Of a DNA stretch of 64,000 nt, positions 46,083-54,884 are shown in pieces (within the stretch, counting starts at the first letter, position 1; every line of letters starts with the position of its first letter). Source of the DNA: Zobellella maritima (lineage in GTDB: Bacteria; Pseudomonadota; Gammaproteobacteria; Enterobacterales; Aeromonadaceae); the NCBI RefSeq assembly GCF_003075035.1, contig NZ_QCZE01000002.1, positions 248,001 to 312,000 of the forward strand, in the 5' to 3' direction. The translations under genes were made by a program, and so were the position numbers. The notes under the pieces are model-generated. The model searched no databases. It saw nothing but the letters and a program-made list of their open reading frames with translations, and had not been told where the DNA came from.

Positions 46083-47723
46083 ATGGCGAAGAAAGGTTTT
46101 TTTTCATGGTTGGGCTTTGGCAAAAATAAAGAGCCGCAACCGGAAGCAATTGAAGAGCAACAGACACCGGCAGCCGAGCCCGAAAAGCCGGCTACCGAAC
46201 CCCTGGAGTCAGAGGTAGAGGTTACGGCAGCGCTGGAAGTGGAAGAAGCCCTGCTGGAGCAACGGGCTGAGGCCGAAGTCCAGGCGGCGGAAGAGGCGCG
46301 GCTGGCGGCCGAAGCCCAGGCGGCGGAAGAGGCGCGGCTGGCGGCCGAAGCCCAGGCGGCGGAAGAGGCGCGGCTGGCGGCCGAGGCCCAGGCGGCGGAA
46401 GAGGCGCGGCAGGCGGCCGAAGCCCAGGCGGCGGAAGAGGCACGGCTGGCGGCCGAAGCCCAGGCGGCGGAAGAGGCACGGCTGGCGGCCGAAGCCCAGG
46501 CGGCGGAAGAGGCACGGCTGGCGGCCGAAGCTCAGGCGGCGGAAGAGGCACGGCTGGCGGCCGAAGCCCAGGCGGCGGAAGAGGCACGGCAGGCGGCCGA
46601 AGCTCAGGCGGCGGAAGAGGCACGGCTGGCGGCCGAAGCCCAGGCGGCGGAAGAGGCACGGCTGGCGGCCGAAGCCCAGGCGGCGGAAGAGGCACGGCTG
46701 GCGGCCGAAGCCCAGGCGGCGGAAGAGGCACGGCAGGCGGCCGAGGCCCAGGCGGCGGAAGGGGCGAAAGCTGCGGCCCAGGCCGAAGCCAAGGCACCCA
46801 AGCAGGGCTTTTTCGCACGCCTTAAACAGGGTCTGGTCAAGACCCGGCAGAACCTGGGTTCCGGCTTCTTCGGACTGTTCCGTGGCAAGAAGATCGATGA
46901 TGAGCTGTTTGAGGAGCTGGAGACCCAGTTGCTCACTGCCGATCTGGGGGTGGAAACCACCATGTCTATTATCGACAATCTCACCCGTCAGGCCAGCCGG
47001 CGCCAGTTGAAGGACGGCGAAGCCCTCTATGAGTTATTGAAAGAGGATATGGGCGATATTCTCGCCAAAGTGGATCAGCCCTTGGAAATCGACAGTAGCC
47101 ATCAGCCCTATGTTATTTTAATGGTGGGGGTCAACGGAGTGGGCAAGACCACGACCATCGGTAAGCTGGCGCGCCAGTTTCAGGCCGAGGGCAAATCGGT
47201 GATGCTGGCTGCGGGGGACACCTTCCGGGCGGCGGCTGTCGAGCAGCTGCAGGTATGGGGTGAGCGCAACCAGATCCCGGTGGTGGCCCAGCACACGGGA
47301 GCCGATGCCGCCTCGGTGATTTTCGATGCGGTGCAGGCGGCCAAGGCCCGTAAGATAGATGTGCTGATCGCCGATACCGCCGGCAGGCTGCAAAACAAGG
47401 CTCACCTGATGGAAGAGCTGAAGAAAATCGTGAGGGTCATGAAAAAAGTCGATGACCAGGCACCCCACGAAATCATGCTCACCCTCGACGCCGGCACGGG
47501 GCAGAACGCGCTCAGCCAAGCCAAGATCTTTAACGATGCGGTGCCTATTACCGGCATAGTGCTGAGCAAGCTCGACGGTACCGCCAAAGGGGGGGTGATC
47601 TTTGCCATTGCCGATAAATTCAGTATACCTATCCGCTATATCGGTGTGGGTGAAAAGATAGAAGACCTGCGTCCCTTCAATTCGCGGGAATTTATCGATG
47701 CGTTGTTCAGCCGGGAAGACTAA
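46083..47723 (+). CDS. ftsY: Signal recognition particle receptor FtsY with expanded acidic repeat domain
   Basis: A 546-residue SRP receptor GTPase that docks ribosome-nascent chains at the inner membrane. It begins AKKGFFSWLGFGKNK, the membrane-targeting helix, followed by an acidic A domain (about 20-245) that here contains thirteen AAEEARLAAEAQ units. The NG domain follows: GVNGVGKTTTIGKLA (G1), DTFRAAAVEQL, ADTAGRLQ (G3) and LSKLDGTAKGG (G4). The ATG at 46083 aligns with E. coli, but no strong Shine-Dalgarno is adjacent; an in-frame ATG at 46053 exists. ftsE starts at the base after its stop. Confidence 0.96.
   Translation: MAKKGFFSWLGFGKNKEPQPEAIEEQQTPAAEPEKPATEPLESEVEVTAALEVEEALLEQRAEAEVQAAEEARLAAEAQAAEEARLAAEAQAAEEARLAAEAQAAEEARQAAEAQAAEEARLAAEAQAAEEARLAAEAQAAEEARLAAEAQAAEEARLAAEAQAAEEARQAAEAQAAEEARLAAEAQAAEEARLAAEAQAAEEARLAAEAQAAEEARQAAEAQAAEGAKAAAQAEAKAPKQGFFARLKQGLVKTRQNLGSGFFGLFRGKKIDDELFEELETQLLTADLGVETTMSIIDNLTRQASRRQLKDGEALYELLKEDMGDILAKVDQPLEIDSSHQPYVILMVGVNGVGKTTTIGKLARQFQAEGKSVMLAAGDTFRAAAVEQLQVWGERNQIPVVAQHTGADAASVIFDAVQAAKARKIDVLIADTAGRLQNKAHLMEELKKIVRVMKKVDDQAPHEIMLTLDAGTGQNALSQAKIFNDAVPITGIVLSKLDGTAKGGVIFAIADKFSIPIRYIGVGEKIEDLRPFNSREFIDALFSRED
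46284..46751 (+). repeat. 13 tandem 36-bp repeats inside ftsY
   Basis: Thirteen uninterrupted units of 36 bases encode AAEEARLAAEAQ, or AAEEARQAAEAQ in units 4, 9 and 13. Units are nearly identical at DNA level. Units 1-4 use GCG for the third alanine and units 5-13 use GCA; GAG/GAA and GCT/GCC vary in a few. A degenerate fourteenth unit (AAEGAKAA) follows. The peptide should form a long charged single alpha-helix. Confidence 0.97.
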
Positions 47724-48389
47724 ATGATTCGCTTTGAGCAGGTTAGCAAGGTATACAGCGGTGGATTTCAGGCCCTGCAAAAGGTGGACTTTCACCTGGC
47801 CAAGGGGGAAATGGCGTACCTGACCGGCCACTCGGGAGCCGGTAAAAGCACCCTGCTCAAGTTGATCAGCGTTATGGAGCGACCTTCCGACGGGCGGGTG
47901 TTCTTCAATAACCAGGATGTCAGCCGGATCCGGCGCAGCCAGATCCCCTTTGTCCGTCGGCGTATCGGCATGATTTTCCAGGATTACCAGCTGATTAATA
48001 CGCGTAGTGTCTTCGATAATGTGGCCCTGCCGCTGGTGATCGACGGTTATCGCCACCAGGATATTCGCCGGCGGGTGTCGGCGGCGCTGGACAAGGTCGG
48101 CCTGCACGGCAAGGACAGGTACTTCCCGCCCATGCTGTCCGGTGGTGAACAGCAGCGAGTAGGCATCGCCCGTGCCATCGTCAACAAACCCTCCCTGTTG
48201 CTGGCGGATGAACCGACCGGCAACCTGGATACCGAACTGTCCATGGAAATTCTGCGCTTGTTCGAATCCTTCAACCGGGTCGGCGTTAGCGTGCTGATTG
48301 CCACCCATGATACGGGCTTGATCGACTCATCCCGTTACCGCACCCTGACCTTGAGCGCCGGCCGAATGTTGGCAGGGGAAGCCCGATGA
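47724..48389 (+). CDS. ftsE: Cell division ABC ATPase FtsE
   Basis: A 221-residue ATPase. Walker A is GHSGAGKST, the Q-loop region is GMIFQDYQLINTRSVFDNVALP (two parts), the signature is LSGGEQQRVGIARA, and Walker B is LLLADEPTGNLD. With FtsX it recruits and activates septal peptidoglycan amidases through EnvC, which is also in this window. It abuts ftsY with no gap and overlaps ftsX by four bases. Confidence 0.97.
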   Translation: MIRFEQVSKVYSGGFQALQKVDFHLAKGEMAYLTGHSGAGKSTLLKLISVMERPSDGRVFFNNQDVSRIRRSQIPFVRRRIGMIFQDYQLINTRSVFDNVALPLVIDGYRHQDIRRRVSAALDKVGLHGKDRYFPPMLSGGEQQRVGIARAIVNKPSLLLADEPTGNLDTELSMEILRLFESFNRVGVSVLIATHDTGLIDSSRYRTLTLSAGRMLAGEAR

Positions 48390-49339
48390 GTAAAACCGGA
48401 CCCAATCATAGCTGGTATCACCGTTTTGTCATGTACTGGGTGGATCATCTGCGGCAGCTTTTTTCCAGCCTGGGTGAACTATGGCGTACGCCGTTGAGCT
48501 CGCTGATGACCATTGCCGTGCTGGGGGTCAGCCTGGCGTTGCCCGCCAGCTTTTATGTGCTGCTGAAGAATGCCGAGTCGGTCAGCCAGCATTGGCAGAG
48601 CAAGGCGCAGATCAGCCTGTATCTGCAGCAGGGTGTGACCGGGCAACAGCTTGCCGAGCTCGGGCAAGCCTTGTCCGGGATGGAGGAGCTGGAGACGGTG
48701 ACCTATATCAGCCCCGAGCAGGGCCTGAATGATTTCAGGGAGGCAGCCGGGTTTGCCGAGGCCCTCTCCCTGCTGGCGGACAATCCCCTGCCGGCGGTCT
48801 TTATCCTGAACCTGTCCGAGACCGGGCGCGAGCCTCAGACGGCAGATGCGCTGTTGCAGCAGTTACAGGCCGAGCCTCTGGTGGCCGAGGCCAGGCTCGA
48901 TATGGCCTGGCTGGCGCGTCTGTCGAGTATTGTCGATCTGCTGCGCCAGGTGGTGGTGGGCCTGGCTGTGCTGTTGTTGGTGGGGGTGTTGCTGGTGGTG
49001 AGCAATACCCTACGGCTGAATATCCTCAATAGCCGGCGCGAAATTGAAATCATGAAGCTGGTCGGTGCCACGGATGGTTTTATCCAGCGGCCTTTTCTCT
49101 ACGTTGGGCTCTGGTATGGCATTATCGGCAGCCTGCTGGCCTGGTGGCTGACCCTGGTAATGGTGTTTTGGCTGAGTCATAAGGTCGGCGTACTGGCGGC
49201 GCTCTACAACAGTGATTTCCAGCTGTTTGGGCTGGATCTGCCGGAAAGCCTGCTACTGCTGCTGACCGGCACCCTGCTGAGCCTGCTGGCCTCGGGGTTC
49301 TCTGTACGCCGACATATCAGGGCGATAGAGCCGGGCTGA
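48386..49339 (+). CDS. ftsX: Cell division membrane protein FtsX
   Basis: A 317-residue membrane protein with one N-terminal helix after a cytoplasmic tail, a periplasmic domain (about 70-180, the EnvC-binding side), then three helices: VVGLAVLLLVGVLLVVSNTL, LWYGIIGSLLAWWLTLVMVF, and LLLLLTGTLLSLLASGF. RREIEIMKLVGATDGFIQRPF is the family signature. It overlaps ftsE (ATGA). Confidence 0.95.
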   Translation: MSKTGPNHSWYHRFVMYWVDHLRQLFSSLGELWRTPLSSLMTIAVLGVSLALPASFYVLLKNAESVSQHWQSKAQISLYLQQGVTGQQLAELGQALSGMEELETVTYISPEQGLNDFREAAGFAEALSLLADNPLPAVFILNLSETGREPQTADALLQQLQAEPLVAEARLDMAWLARLSSIVDLLRQVVVGLAVLLLVGVLLVVSNTLRLNILNSRREIEIMKLVGATDGFIQRPFLYVGLWYGIIGSLLAWWLTLVMVFWLSHKVGVLAALYNSDFQLFGLDLPESLLLLLTGTLLSLLASGFSVRRHIRAIEPG

Positions 49340-49390
49340 ACTTATCGTCCCGGTTGTGGTTCTAACTGCACGGAGAAAGGGCGACCCGGC

Positions 49391-49418
49391 TTGACATTTA
49401 GTGTAGGATACATACATT
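49391..49418 (+). promoter_or_regulatory. Sigma-70 promoter candidate for rpoH
   Basis: TTGACA (49391-49396), a 16-base spacer, and TACATT (49413-49418) lie about 83 bases before the rpoH start. The -35 is perfect and the -10 moderate. Confidence 0.6.
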
Positions 49419-49500
49419 TTCCGCATGAGTGCGTGCGGCACCGAACAATCATAGTCATTACAGGCTGCCTTGCCGCAGCTGTTCAATACGGAGTCATGTA

Positions 49501-50373
49501 ATGAGCACGAGTTTGATGACGACAGATTTTCAGCGACATTTTGCCCTGGTACCCCAGGGCAGCCTGGAGGCTTATATCCAGGCGGTCAATACCATTCCTG
49601 TGCTGACGGCCGAGGAAGAAAAAAGTCTTGCCGAGCGGCTGCAGGATGGCGGCGACCTGTCCTCTGCACGTCAATTGATCATGTCCCACCTGCGTTTTGT
49701 GGTGCATATTGCCAAGAGCTATGCGGGGTATGGCCTGCCGCAGGCGGACTTGATCCAGGAGGGCAATATCGGCCTGATGAAGGCGGTAAAACGCTTCGAT
49801 CCCAAGGTGGGCGTACGCCTGGTTTCTTTTGCGGTACATTGGATCAAGGCCGAAATTCATGAATATGTACTGCGCAACTGGCGAGTGGTCAAGGTGGCCA
49901 CCACCAAGGCGCAACGCAAGTTGTTCTTCAACCTGCGCAAGTCCAAGAAGCGGCTGGGCTGGTTTAACCAGCAGGAAGTGAACACGGTTGCCGAAAATCT
50001 GGGTGTTTCGCCGGCCGAAGTGCTGGAGATGGAGTCCCGGATGAGTGGCCAGGATCAGGCCTTTGATCTGGCATCCGATGACGATGACAAGGACACCAGC
50101 TATTCCCCGGTGCATTACCTGGAAGATAAAAGCTCGGACGTGGCTTATCAGGTAGAAGAAGCCGACTGGGAACAGACGGCAAACCGTCGCCTGCAGGCCG
50201 CACTGGCGACCCTGGATGAACGCAGTCAGAAGATCATTCAGGCCCGCTGGCTGGACGAGGATGATAAGTCCACGTTGCAGACCCTGGCCGATGAATACGG
50301 GGTGTCTGCCGAGCGTATTCGCCAACTGGAAAAAACAGCGTTGAAGAAGCTGAAAACTGCCATGGACGCCTGA
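49501..50373 (+). CDS. rpoH: RNA polymerase heat-shock sigma factor RpoH (sigma-32)
   Basis: A 290-residue sigma factor close to E. coli RpoH. Region 2 carries [37 protein letters not shown] (in order), the RpoH box [19 protein letters not shown] is present with only minor changes, and region 4 has [22 protein letters not shown]. It drives heat-shock genes such as hslVU elsewhere in this window. I chose the ATG at 49501, with GGAG seven bases upstream; earlier in-frame starts are not conserved. Confidence 0.97.
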   Translation: MSTSLMTTDFQRHFALVPQGSLEAYIQAVNTIPVLTAEEEKSLAERLQDGGDLSSARQLIMSHLRFVVHIAKSYAGYGLPQADLIQEGNIGLMKAVKRFDPKVGVRLVSFAVHWIKAEIHEYVLRNWRVVKVATTKAQRKLFFNLRKSKKRLGWFNQQEVNTVAENLGVSPAEVLEMESRMSGQDQAFDLASDDDDKDTSYSPVHYLEDKSSDVAYQVEEADWEQTANRRLQAALATLDERSQKIIQARWLDEDDKSTLQTLADEYGVSAERIRQLEKTALKKLKTAMDA

Positions 50374-50391
50374 GTCCGGTTAGCGTCAAGC

Positions 50392-50416
50392 AAAGGCCCC
50401 ATAGGGGCCTTTTTTC
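50392..50416 (+). terminator. Intrinsic terminator after rpoH
   Basis: AAAGGCCCC (50392-50400) pairs with GGGGCCTTT around ATA, followed by a T-run. Confidence 0.94.
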
Positions 50417-50461
50417 CGTCGGCGGCAGAAGTTTTTAATTCGTAACAGTTAGGATAATGCC

Positions 50462-51118
50462 ATGAAAATGTTGGAGCATTTGTTTAAAAATAATCAGGAG
50501 TGGGCCGAGCAGATCAAGGCGGAAGACCCAAGTTTTTTTGAAAAACTGTCACTTCAGCAAGCCCCCGAGTATCTTTGGATCGGTTGCTCCGACAGCCGGG
50601 TTCCCGCCAACCAGCTGACCGGCCTCTTGCCCGGCGATGTGTTCGTGCACCGCAATGTCGCCAACCTGGTGGTCCACACCGATTTCAACTGCCTGTCCGT
50701 AGTGCAGTATGCGGTCGAGGTCCTGAAGGTAAAACACATTATCATTTGCGGCCATTACGGTTGCGGTGGTATCAGGGCCGCCATGCATAACCAGGAGCTG
50801 GGGCTGATCGACAACTGGCTGCGCAATATCAAGGACATCTGCCACAAGCACGAGGAAGCCCTGCAGGCCATCACGGACGAGCAGCTGCGGGAAGACTACA
50901 TGTGTGAACTCAATGTGGTCGAACAGGTTGCCAACCTGTGCCATACCACCATAGTGCAGAATGCCTGGAAACAGGGCCAGCCGCTGTCGGTACACGGTTG
51001 GGTGTACGGCATCAAGGATGGCAAGCTGCATGACCTGGATGTATGTGTCAACGGCTCCGAACAAATACCCGATGTGTATCGCATCGTCCGCCAGCGTATA
51101 TTGGGCAAAAACAGCTAG
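50462..51118 (+). CDS. can: Beta-class carbonic anhydrase
   Basis: A 218-residue zinc enzyme interconverting CO2 and bicarbonate for carboxylation reactions in ambient air. Zinc ligands are C42, H98 and C101 with the D44-R46 dyad (GCSDSRVP and CGHYGCGG), numbered as in E. coli Can (220 aa). HRNVANLV and [13 protein letters not shown] are diagnostic. AGGA lies about eight bases before the ATG. It stands alone after the rpoH terminator. Confidence 0.97.
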   Translation: MKMLEHLFKNNQEWAEQIKAEDPSFFEKLSLQQAPEYLWIGCSDSRVPANQLTGLLPGDVFVHRNVANLVVHTDFNCLSVVQYAVEVLKVKHIIICGHYGCGGIRAAMHNQELGLIDNWLRNIKDICHKHEEALQAITDEQLREDYMCELNVVEQVANLCHTTIVQNAWKQGQPLSVHGWVYGIKDGKLHDLDVCVNGSEQIPDVYRIVRQRILGKNS

Positions 51119-51154
51119 GCGAATAGCCTTAACTTGCATGATTAGGACAGCTTA

Positions 51155-52162
51155 ATGAAACGTGAATTGGCCATCGAATTTTCCCGGGTGACCGAAGCGG
51201 CTGCCCTGGCCGGCTATAAATGGTTGGGTCGAGGCGACAAGAATACTGCCGATGGTGCCGCTGTGGCCGCCATGCGGCATGTATTGAACCAGATCGAGAT
51301 CAGCGGCGAAATCGTGATCGGCGAGGGTGAAATCGATGAGGCACCCATGCTTTACATAGGTGAGCAGGTTGGCCTGGGCGGTGAAGAAGTGGATATCGCC
51401 GTGGATCCTATCGAAGGCACCCGGATGACAGCCATGGGTCAGTCCAATGCCCTGGCGGTGATGGCGGTGGCCGAGAAGGGAGGCTTCTTGCGTGCCCCCG
51501 ACATGTATATGGAGAAGCTGATCGTGGGTGCAGGAGCCAAGGGCGCCATCGATCTGAACAAATCGCTTGAACAGAATATCAAGGCGGTGGCCAAGGCGCT
51601 GAACAAGCCGCTATCTCGCTTTACCGTGATCACCCTGGCCAAGCCCCGCCATGACAAGGCGATCAAGACCATGCAGGCGCTGGGCGTACGGGTGTTCGCC
51701 ATTCCCGACGGCGATGTGGCCGCTTCCATCCTGGCCTGTATCCCCGAGAGCGAAGTGGACATGCTCTATGGCATCGGCGGTGCTCCCGAGGGGGTGGTGT
51801 CGGCGGCAGTGATCCGTGCCCTTGATGGCGATATGCAGGCACGCCTGCTGCCCCGGCACGAGGTCAAGGGCGTGACCGAGGAAAACCTGGCGTTGGGTCA
51901 GCAAGAGATTGAGCGTTGCAGGGAAATGGGTATCCAGGTGGGCAAGGTGCTCAGGCTGGAAGACATGGCCCGTACCGATAATGTGATCTTCGCGGCCACC
52001 GGTATTACTAAGGGCGATCTGCTGGAGGGCATCACCAGCGATGGCAAGTATGCCCATACCGAGACCCTGGTGATCCGCGGCAAGTCGCGTACCATCCGCC
52101 GTATCCGCTCGACCCATATACTGTCACGCAAGGATCCGGCCCTGCAGGCCATTATACTGTAA
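51155..52162 (+). CDS. glpX: Fructose-1,6-bisphosphatase class II
   Basis: A 335-residue phosphatase of gluconeogenesis, removing the 1-phosphate of fructose-1,6-bisphosphate. Evidence is the start RELAIEFSRVTEAAALAGYKW, IVIGEGEIDEAPMLYIGE with the metal Glu residues, and the lithium-sensitive phosphatase motif AVDPIEGTRMTAMGQSNALA. Length matches E. coli GlpX (336 aa). A very strong hairpin follows its stop. Confidence 0.96.
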   Translation: MKRELAIEFSRVTEAAALAGYKWLGRGDKNTADGAAVAAMRHVLNQIEISGEIVIGEGEIDEAPMLYIGEQVGLGGEEVDIAVDPIEGTRMTAMGQSNALAVMAVAEKGGFLRAPDMYMEKLIVGAGAKGAIDLNKSLEQNIKAVAKALNKPLSRFTVITLAKPRHDKAIKTMQALGVRVFAIPDGDVAASILACIPESEVDMLYGIGGAPEGVVSAAVIRALDGDMQARLLPRHEVKGVTEENLALGQQEIERCREMGIQVGKVLRLEDMARTDNVIFAATGITKGDLLEGITSDGKYAHTETLVIRGKSRTIRRIRSTHILSRKDPALQAIIL

Positions 52163-52211
52163 TCCTTGGCATTACAGTCGATCCTTCCATTCCCCTGAAG
52201 GATACAGCCGA

Positions 52212-52249
52212 GTCGACCACCGGCGCCAGCGATGGCGCCGGTGGTCGAC
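52212..52249. repeat. Perfect 17-bp inverted repeat with GNRA loop after glpX
   Basis: GTCGACCACCGGCGCCA (52212-52228) pairs base for base with TGGCGCCGGTGGTCGAC (52233-52249) around GCGA. As RNA it would form an exceptionally stable stem capped by a GNRA tetraloop. There is no T-tail, so it is not a standard intrinsic terminator; it may protect the glpX 3' end or be a structured element. Confidence 0.85.
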
Positions 52250-52435
52250 CATATACGGGTTCACTGCGGGTCGGTGTGCCGAGCCTTCCGGCACCTGGTG
52301 CCAACATCGCACCCTGCTGTGTCTTTCTGCTGCTCTGTCCCCATCAGCCGGCTCTGACTGGCCGTCGCGTCTTGTCTCCATTGTTGCCTATGCTGGTCTA
52401 ACGTTAAGCAAATCACGCCTCAGAAGGGCAAGGCA

Positions 52436-53266
52436 ATGAACTATTGTTTCAAGCGCAGTTACACGGGCCCGGTGCAGGCGGTGATTATGGATTGGGCCGG
52501 CACTACGGTCGATTATGGTTCCCTGGCCCCGGTGCGGGCCTTCCAGCGGCTGTTCCTTGGGGAGGGAATCCGGGTTTCCCCGGTCGAGTGCCGGGCCCCC
52601 ATGGGCAGCGAAAAGCGGGACCATATCCGCCAGATGCTGGAGATGGAGCGGATTCGGGAGTGCTGGCTCCAGAGCAGGAAATCCGCACCGAGCGAGGCGG
52701 ATATTGACCGTCTCTATCAGGCCTTCATCGGCATCCAGGTCGAGTGTATCCGTGACTGTGCCCAGCTGATCCCGGGCATGGGCGAGGTGGTGGCGGGACT
52801 CAAGGGCAAGGGTGTCCGCCTGGCGGCCAATACCGGCTACAGCCGGGACATGATTGCCGAACTGCAGGTGCGTGCCGCCGAGCAGGGCTACCGGCCGGAG
52901 GTGGTGATCACCGCTTCCGAGGTCAGCCGCGGGCGCCCATGGCCGGAGATGAGTCTGCAGGCGGCCATTGCCCTTGATGTGAGCGCAGTACAGGCCTGCG
53001 TCAAGGTGGATGATACCGGCCCGGGAATAGGGGAAGGGCTGAATGCCGGCATGTGGGCGGTAGCCGTTGCGGTGTCGGGTAATGAGGTTGGGCTGTCGCT
53101 GTCCGATTGGCAGGCTCTGGCCGAGGCCGAGCAGGCGCGATTGCGCCGCCAGGCCCATGAACGGCTGGCGGCTGCCGGTGCCCACTATGTGATCGATACC
53201 ATCGCCGAATTACCCGGGGTGATCGAAGATATCGAGGCCCGTCTGGCTCGGGGAGAGCAGCCCTGA
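52436..53266 (+). CDS. phnX: Phosphonoacetaldehyde hydrolase (phosphonatase)
   Basis: A 276-residue HAD-superfamily enzyme that cleaves phosphonoacetaldehyde to acetaldehyde and phosphate. The nucleophile is D19 in VIMDWAGTTVDYG, and the Schiff-base lysine unique to phosphonatases is K60 in PMGSEKRDHIRQML. HAD motif III is KVDDTGPGIGEG, and GRPWPEM is typical. In most operons it follows phnW (2-aminoethylphosphonate transaminase), which is missing here. Confidence 0.92.
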   Translation: MNYCFKRSYTGPVQAVIMDWAGTTVDYGSLAPVRAFQRLFLGEGIRVSPVECRAPMGSEKRDHIRQMLEMERIRECWLQSRKSAPSEADIDRLYQAFIGIQVECIRDCAQLIPGMGEVVAGLKGKGVRLAANTGYSRDMIAELQVRAAEQGYRPEVVITASEVSRGRPWPEMSLQAAIALDVSAVQACVKVDDTGPGIGEGLNAGMWAVAVAVSGNEVGLSLSDWQALAEAEQARLRRQAHERLAAAGAHYVIDTIAELPGVIEDIEARLARGEQP

Positions 53267-53386
53267 GCCGCAGCCGGGCCTGGGTGTGTTCCTCTACTGT
53301 GCATAAATTACGCTAAGGCTGTGCCTACCGCCTTGATCGTGTCCAGTTGGGCTGTGACGAAATTATGAGCCGTCGCGGAACACAGC

Positions 53387-54763
53387 CTATGTTTTATTGC
53401 CGCCCAGGGTCAGGGCCATGGGGTCGAGCAGCTTGCGCAGGCTCTGCTCGTCGAGATCCGTTTGCTCCAGGGCCACTTCCAGTATGGGGCGGCCCTGAGC
53501 ATAGGCCAACTTGGCAATTTCCGCAGCCCGGGCATAGCCGATAACCGGGTTGAGCGCGGTAACCAGTATCGGGTTTTTGGCCAGGCTACGGGCGATATTG
53601 TCTTCATTGACGGTGAAGTCGGCGATGGTGTCGGCCAGCAAGGGACAGGCGTTGCTCAACAGTTTAATCATGATCAGCAGGTTGTTGCCCACCAGGGGCA
53701 GCATCACATTGAGCTGGAAATTGCCCGACTGACCCGCGATGGTAACCGCGCTGTCCAGGCCGATCACCTGGGCGGCCACCATGGCTACCGCCTCGGGGAT
53801 CACCGGATTGACCTTGCCTGGCATGATGGAGGAGCCGGGCTGCAACGCCGGTAGTTGGATTTCGGCCAGGCCGGTGAGCGGACCCGAATTCATCCAGCGT
53901 AAGTCGTTGGTGATCTTCATCAGGGCAACCGCCAGGGTCTTGAGTTGGCTCGAGACCTCCACCGCCGTGTCTTGGCTGCCCAGGCTGCAGAAGTAGTTGT
54001 CTGCGGGACAAAAATCCAGTCCGGTCTGCTGGTTCAGATACTCACAGGCCAGCTCGGCCTGGGCAGGGTCGGCATTGATGCCGGTACCGATGGCGGTGCC
54101 GCCCAAGGCCAGCTGCTGTAGCCGGGATTGCAGGCCTTCCAGCCGTTCGCGGCCATGACGAACCTGGGTGGCCCAGCCACCCAGCTCCTGATCGAAGCGG
54201 ATGGGCATGGCATCCATCAGGTGTGTACGGCCGGTCTTGACCTGGTGATCAAGCTGTTCCGCCTTGCTGAGGATGGCCTGCTCCAGGGCGAGCAGGGCCG
54301 GCAACAGTTGGCGGTTCAGCCCCAGGGCCGCACTGACATGGATGGCTGAGGGGATAATATCGTTGGAACTTTGGCCCATATTGACGTCGTCATTTGCGCC
54401 GACGTCGGTACCCAGTGCCTTACCGGCCAGGTGGGCCAGCACTTCGTTGACATTCATGTTGGTACTGGTACCCGATCCGGTCTGGTACACGTCAATGGGG
54501 AAGGCATTATCATGCCGGCCCTCGAGCACCGCCCCGGCGGCCCGGATGATGGCATCGGCCTTGTTGTTATCCAGGCGTTCAAGGCGGGCGTTGGCGTGGG
54601 CACAGGCGGCCTTGAGCCGAGCCACCGCATGGATAAAGGCCATGGGCATGGGCCGGCCCGAAATGGGAAAATTGTTGATGGCCCTCTGGGTCTGGGCGCC
54701 ATATAGGGCGTTGGCGGGCACCTGTATCTCGCCCATCGAGTCTCGTTCGGTACGCATTTTCAT
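53387..54763 (-). CDS. fumC: Fumarate hydratase class II
   Basis: A 458-residue iron-independent fumarase converting fumarate to malate. The superfamily signature is GSSIMPGKVNP, the proton-transfer region is KTGRTHLMDAMPIRF, TGSGTSTNMNVNEVL and QSSNDIIPSAIHV flank the active site, and LVTALNPVIGYARAAEIAK is near the end. Length is near E. coli FumC (467 aa). The ATG at 54763 has GGGGAA seven bases upstream. Confidence 0.95.
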   Translation of the reverse strand: MKMRTERDSMGEIQVPANALYGAQTQRAINNFPISGRPMPMAFIHAVARLKAACAHANARLERLDNNKADAIIRAAGAVLEGRHDNAFPIDVYQTGSGTSTNMNVNEVLAHLAGKALGTDVGANDDVNMGQSSNDIIPSAIHVSAALGLNRQLLPALLALEQAILSKAEQLDHQVKTGRTHLMDAMPIRFDQELGGWATQVRHGRERLEGLQSRLQQLALGGTAIGTGINADPAQAELACEYLNQQTGLDFCPADNYFCSLGSQDTAVEVSSQLKTLAVALMKITNDLRWMNSGPLTGLAEIQLPALQPGSSIMPGKVNPVIPEAVAMVAAQVIGLDSAVTIAGQSGNFQLNVMLPLVGNNLLIMIKLLSNACPLLADTIADFTVNEDNIARSLAKNPILVTALNPVIGYARAAEIAKLAYAQGRPILEVALEQTDLDEQSLRKLLDPMALTLGGNKT

Positions 54764-54884
54764 GGCGATTCCCCTAGTCAGACCACCAGACCTTCCCTCC
54801 GGGACCTTGTCTAGCGCCAGACGGCTATATGTTTCATCGCTAATTACCCTGTACTGCTCGGTCCCAAGGAAACCTCATCGGTGG

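Noticed and set aside
46222-46818. Proline-rich open frame (LPPPGLRPPAVP repeats) opposite ftsY
   Set aside because: It is the reverse-strand reading of the 36-bp ftsY repeat, which cannot contain stops because the unit lacks them. No ribosome-binding site or family similarity.
53331-53396. GGCTGTG...CACAGCC inverted pair downstream of fumC
   Set aside because: Only seven pairs around a long loop with no T-run on the fumC strand; too weak to list as a terminator.
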